Positions 60,899 through 64,000 of a stretch of DNA of 64,000 bases are shown in pieces; within the stretch, counting starts at the first letter, position 1; every line of letters starts with the position of its first letter. The position numbers and the translations under genes were made by a program. The notes below the pieces were generated by a model that saw nothing but the letters and a program-made list of their open reading frames with translations, was not told the DNA's origin and searched no databases. The DNA comes from Filosporella fistucella (Eukaryota; Ascomycota; Leotiomycetes; Helotiales), in assembly GCA_030077755.1 (NCBI GenBank), contig JAQJZZ010000010.1:1674001-1738000 (forward strand), written 5' to 3'.

Positions 60899-62232
60899 TC
60901 TTGGATGTTGACCTCGATCCTAACACAATCTGGTTAGCCGTTGTTTGCTCATTGCACGCAGATGGTATCGTCCAGAATGTAAAGAGTTATCCCACGTAAA
61001 TCGGAATGTAAAAAGCCACGATCGTCCCTGAGACAGCAACTTTCTCTCCGTTTGCTGCAGATATTAGTCTACGGAGGTAAAAGGTACATACCTTGAGTGT
61101 GTCGTATTTAATCAGCTTCTGAATATTCTCGTTAGAGAAGTTTCTTCCCGGTAGCCTGCAAGCAGAGAAGTCTTGATAAATTTTCGAGGATGCCCTGAGT
61201 GATGGAACAGTGTAAGAGCGCATGTGCGAGTCCATTATATATGAAAAGAGATAGGTGGTGTTGATTGACGGTGGAACAGATGCACTTAAAAATGAACGAT
61301 TGGCTTGGCACAAAAGAAGAAAGTGACCCTATCCCAGAGGCTGGATGGAAGTGACAACTTGCAATACATTAAAGTCAATAATTCTGAAAACTTTGGGAGC
61401 ATAACCTTGGGTTGTACTTGCCCTGCCAGCTCTATCAACTTGCTAGGCGCTCGTTGATTCCGCTGGCAAGGCAAATCTTGTGTTACTTATGCAGCTAAAG
61501 AGTTAGATTTTTGAGCAATATTGAAGATATATTCCATCACTTGCTAGCATACATTGGAAGAAGTGTATTATTCATCCTCGTATTCTTGTGGAATAAAAAG
61601 TTTAATGGGAGGGTGTAGATGCCTAAAACGGATCTCGATACAACGTCGACACACAAAGCTGATAGAATGGCATCACTCACAAATACAACCTCGGGCGGCA
61701 CAATTTCCAATTCTTGAGCATCAGAAAAGGTAGCTAGATTAATTTATCGCCTTTGTTGATGGTAATTAAATTTGTACTTCTCTTGAAATAACGAGTGCAA
61801 TATTTTAAGTCTGTGCGCCTTAGGCCTTCTTTGGGCTCTCAAACTCCCAAATCTCCTAGGGACAATTAAGTCCGATTAAATAACTACAAACTCTAGAAAC
61901 TTAAGCTTAGCTACACTAGCTCACACAAAGGTGGTACTTATATAGCCCAAGTATTGCACGGAATTAGTAAAGTATCAAAGTATTTATAATATTTATAGGG
62001 TGCACCTTGTGCTACTTGGCCCTAATCGCACAGACTTCACATATCAGGCTCGTAAACACTGCCACCTGGGATTGGCGAGTTTACAGTTCTGTACCCGAGA
62101 GTGTTGATGTCTTCGATTTTGCGGGCCGAGCCGTAATCGTTCAGGGGAAGCTTCATTCCAACATTCAAACAGAATGCCGCGAACAACTCTTCCGAAGCAA
62201 CCGTTGTACTGCGGTCAACGTCGAATCTCAAT
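60899..62232. other. Divergent intergenic region, AT-rich
   Basis: This 1.33-kb region should contain the promoters of the amine oxidase and NTH1. It is AT-rich around 61500-62000. No gene is recognised. Confidence 0.5.
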
Positions 62233-63712
62233 ATGCGTACATCAAAGATCTCTCAAGAAACTACCAGAATAATCAATGCAACCTCTTACTCGCCGCGAAG
62301 TACTCGAACTACTCGTTCGTCGCTCTCACGATTTGCCCACAATGTCTCGGCCAAGCAGGAAGATTCAGACGAGGCTGGAGAGCCCGCAGAGGGTACAATA
62401 GATATAGAAGATATCATTCCGGATTCACGAAAACGAAAGCGAGAACCTGCTCGAACGCCGTTGAAGCGCTCCCCACGGAAGACTGTCACAGTAAAGACCG
62501 AGATCGAAGAGAGTGTAACCTTTACCCCAACAAAAGAACGAAAGGTCCGCAAGCCTGCGAGACAAGTCAAAAATGAAGATACTGGGGAAGTGGAAGTCCA
62601 TCCACCGAATGATTGGGCTGAGGTATATGCCGTTGTAAAGCAGATGAGGACAGCTGGAGCTGCACAAAATGCTGCCGTGGATACCATGGGCTGTGAAAGT
62701 CTGGCTGAGGAGAATGTATCACCGAAGGTGAAGAGGTACCATACACTCACGGCTCTGATGCTCTCTTCCCAAACGAAGGATACTACAAATGCTGTCGCCA
62801 TGAAACGCTTGCAGACGGAGTTACCGGCGCACAAAGAAGGGAAACCTATTGGCCTTAATCTGGAAAACGTATTGGCTGTTGATCCAACACTCTTAAATGA
62901 ATTGATTTGGGTAGTGGGGTTCCATAATAACAAGACCAAGTATATTAAAGCAACTGCGGAGATATTGAGGGATAAATGGAATGGTGACATACCAGACTCA
63001 GGTAAGCAAGCTGGCTACTCCAATTGTGTGTCACGTTGCAGTAGTAAGACGCCATGCAAAGAAGCTGTGCTACTAATTTGATTTGGAGTCACTCATCGAC
63101 ATCAATTGCTGACTTTTCTTCCTAGTCGAAGGTCTCATGTCCCTCCCTGGGGTAGGTCCGAAGATGGCATATCTCTGTCTTAGCAGCGCATGGGGTCGGA
63201 CAGAAGGCATCGGAGTCGATGTGCACGTCCATCGAATCACCAACCTCTGGGGATGGCACAAAACTAAAGGGCCAGAGGAAACTCGTCTTGCCTTGCAGGC
63301 TTGGCTTCCACAAGAGCTCTGGCACGAGATCAATTGGCTACTTGTTGGATTTGGACAGACCGTATGTCTTCCAGTCGGGAGAAAATGTGGTGATTGTGAA
63401 TTGGGGCTACAAGGACTCTGTAAAGCTGCTGAGAGAAGTAAGGTGACTATTGGAAGGAAGATTAGAGAGCAGAAAGTTGTCAAGAATGAAGAAGGAAATG
63501 TAGTGGAGACAAAGACAACTGTTAAGGTTGAAGAAGTCCCTCAAGGAGAGACTGTTACTGCGGATCCGAAGGCATATTTACCTGAAAATGGTATTCCCGA
63601 TTTTCCAATTGAGGAAGGGTTGACTAAAGTTGAAGAACGGCTCGCTATGGATGAGATTGCCAGCGGAGCTGGTGAGCTCAAAAAAACCAAGAGGGCAAGG
63701 CGCAAGGAATGA
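62233..63712 (+). CDS. NTH1: Endonuclease III, base-excision repair DNA glycosylase/AP lyase
   Basis: Nth1 removes oxidised pyrimidines and cuts abasic sites by beta-elimination. Exons 62233-63001 and 63126-63712 give 451 residues. The first 130 residues are basic and disordered; the extreme N-terminus is rich in Arg, Ser and Thr, which could direct mitochondrial import, and KRKREP-type patches could direct nuclear import. The catalytic domain shows [12 protein letters not shown], the helix-hairpin-helix LPGVGPK with catalytic Lys269, and VDVHVHR with Asp288. The 4Fe-4S cluster is [19 protein letters not shown]; its last Cys spacing is x7, against x5 in E. coli Nth. A basic C-terminus follows ([10 protein letters not shown]). 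Confidence 0.93.
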
Positions 63713-64000
63713 TTGCTGACCTATTTGTACAGTTATTTTGTATGGTATGTGTCTATAGTGGGAGAATACGATACCCTGTGTCTATTCGATAATTGGTTCA
63801 CCTTCGTGAGGCAGATTGAAAGCTGACGCTTCTCACTTTTGTGATCTGATCAAAATTGCAAACTCGCTCACTCACACTACGCTTCACTGAATTGTCCACA
63901 TACATCTTTTCAAGACCTTAATATTCAGGTCAATACGAATCAGATATATTATACCGTGCCAACCCAATCCAATCGAGCCGGCACCAAATGCAATCGATAT

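Noticed and set aside
62286..62990. 234-codon minus-strand frame opposite NTH1
   Set aside because: Antisense to recognised Nth1 coding sequence; no independent features.

Overview
The window is nuclear DNA of a filamentous ascomycete. Coding genes are broken by many short spliceosomal introns, mostly 45-85 bp, with GTRNGT donors and CTRAY-like branch sites close to the acceptor. The gene set fits Pezizomycotina: ATG2, a Crh-type GPI-anchored wall enzyme, a FacB/Cat8 acetate regulator, Nup2, Nup85, PMP3 and a cytochrome b5-acyl-CoA dehydrogenase fusion. Moderate GC content and protein similarity suggest a leotiomycete, but that placement is an inference from memory of related proteins. I found no viral genes, no transposon with coding capacity, no CRISPR array, no rRNA and no convincing tRNA gene.

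Layout. 1-4.2 kb: the end of a ubiquitin-like/AN1 zinc finger gene, then class III alcohol dehydrogenase (minus). 4.2-10.85 kb: ATG2 (minus), the lipid-transfer protein of autophagy. 12.3-14.3 kb: cytochrome b5-acyl-CoA dehydrogenase (plus). 15.2-20.1 kb: the FG nucleoporin Nup2 (plus). 20.7-23.5 kb: an ADGF/CECR1-type adenosine deaminase and a peroxisomal SCP2 sterol carrier (both minus). 25.1-28.5 kb: a CRH transglycosylase and the Mgs1/WRNIP1 AAA ATPase (plus). 28.6-30.3 kb: two small disordered proteins (minus). 30.8-36.1 kb: gamma-tubulin (minus) and Nup85 (plus), with start codons 339 bp apart. 36.4-40.2 kb: a GT8 glycosyltransferase (minus), a possible gene relic, a mitochondrial carrier (plus) and ribosomal protein eL22 (minus). 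41.2-45.1 kb: PMP3 (minus), a YchF/Obg-like GTPase (plus) and a small mitochondrial-looking protein (minus). 45.8-48.6 kb: FacB/Cat8 regulator (minus). 50.7-56.6 kb: a SET-domain methyltransferase, a Cys-rich repeat protein of unknown function and a Pgc1-like phospholipase (all minus). 59.0-63.7 kb: a flavin monoamine oxidase (minus) and endonuclease III NTH1 (plus).

The genes are mostly housekeeping and form no metabolic cluster. Loose functional themes are lipid and peroxisome metabolism (b5-ACAD, SCP2, Pgc1, ATG2), the nuclear pore and microtubule organisation (Nup2, Nup85, gamma-tubulin) and DNA maintenance (Mgs1, Nth1).

Several genes need splice reconstruction because their exons are tiny: a 10-nt internal exon in the GTPase, a 15-nt internal exon in alcohol dehydrogenase, an 8-nt first coding exon in gamma-tubulin, a 12-nt first coding exon in eL22, an 18-nt last exon in ATG2, and PMP3 spread over four exons. 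All gene models here were made by reading splice sites and matching conserved protein motifs by eye. I did not find a previously undescribed system. The most useful leads are the micro-exons, the stop-free in-frame introns, the unrecognised Cys-rich protein, the ubiquitin-like LRGG/AN1 junction and a possible Pol III-type element near 58.3 kb.
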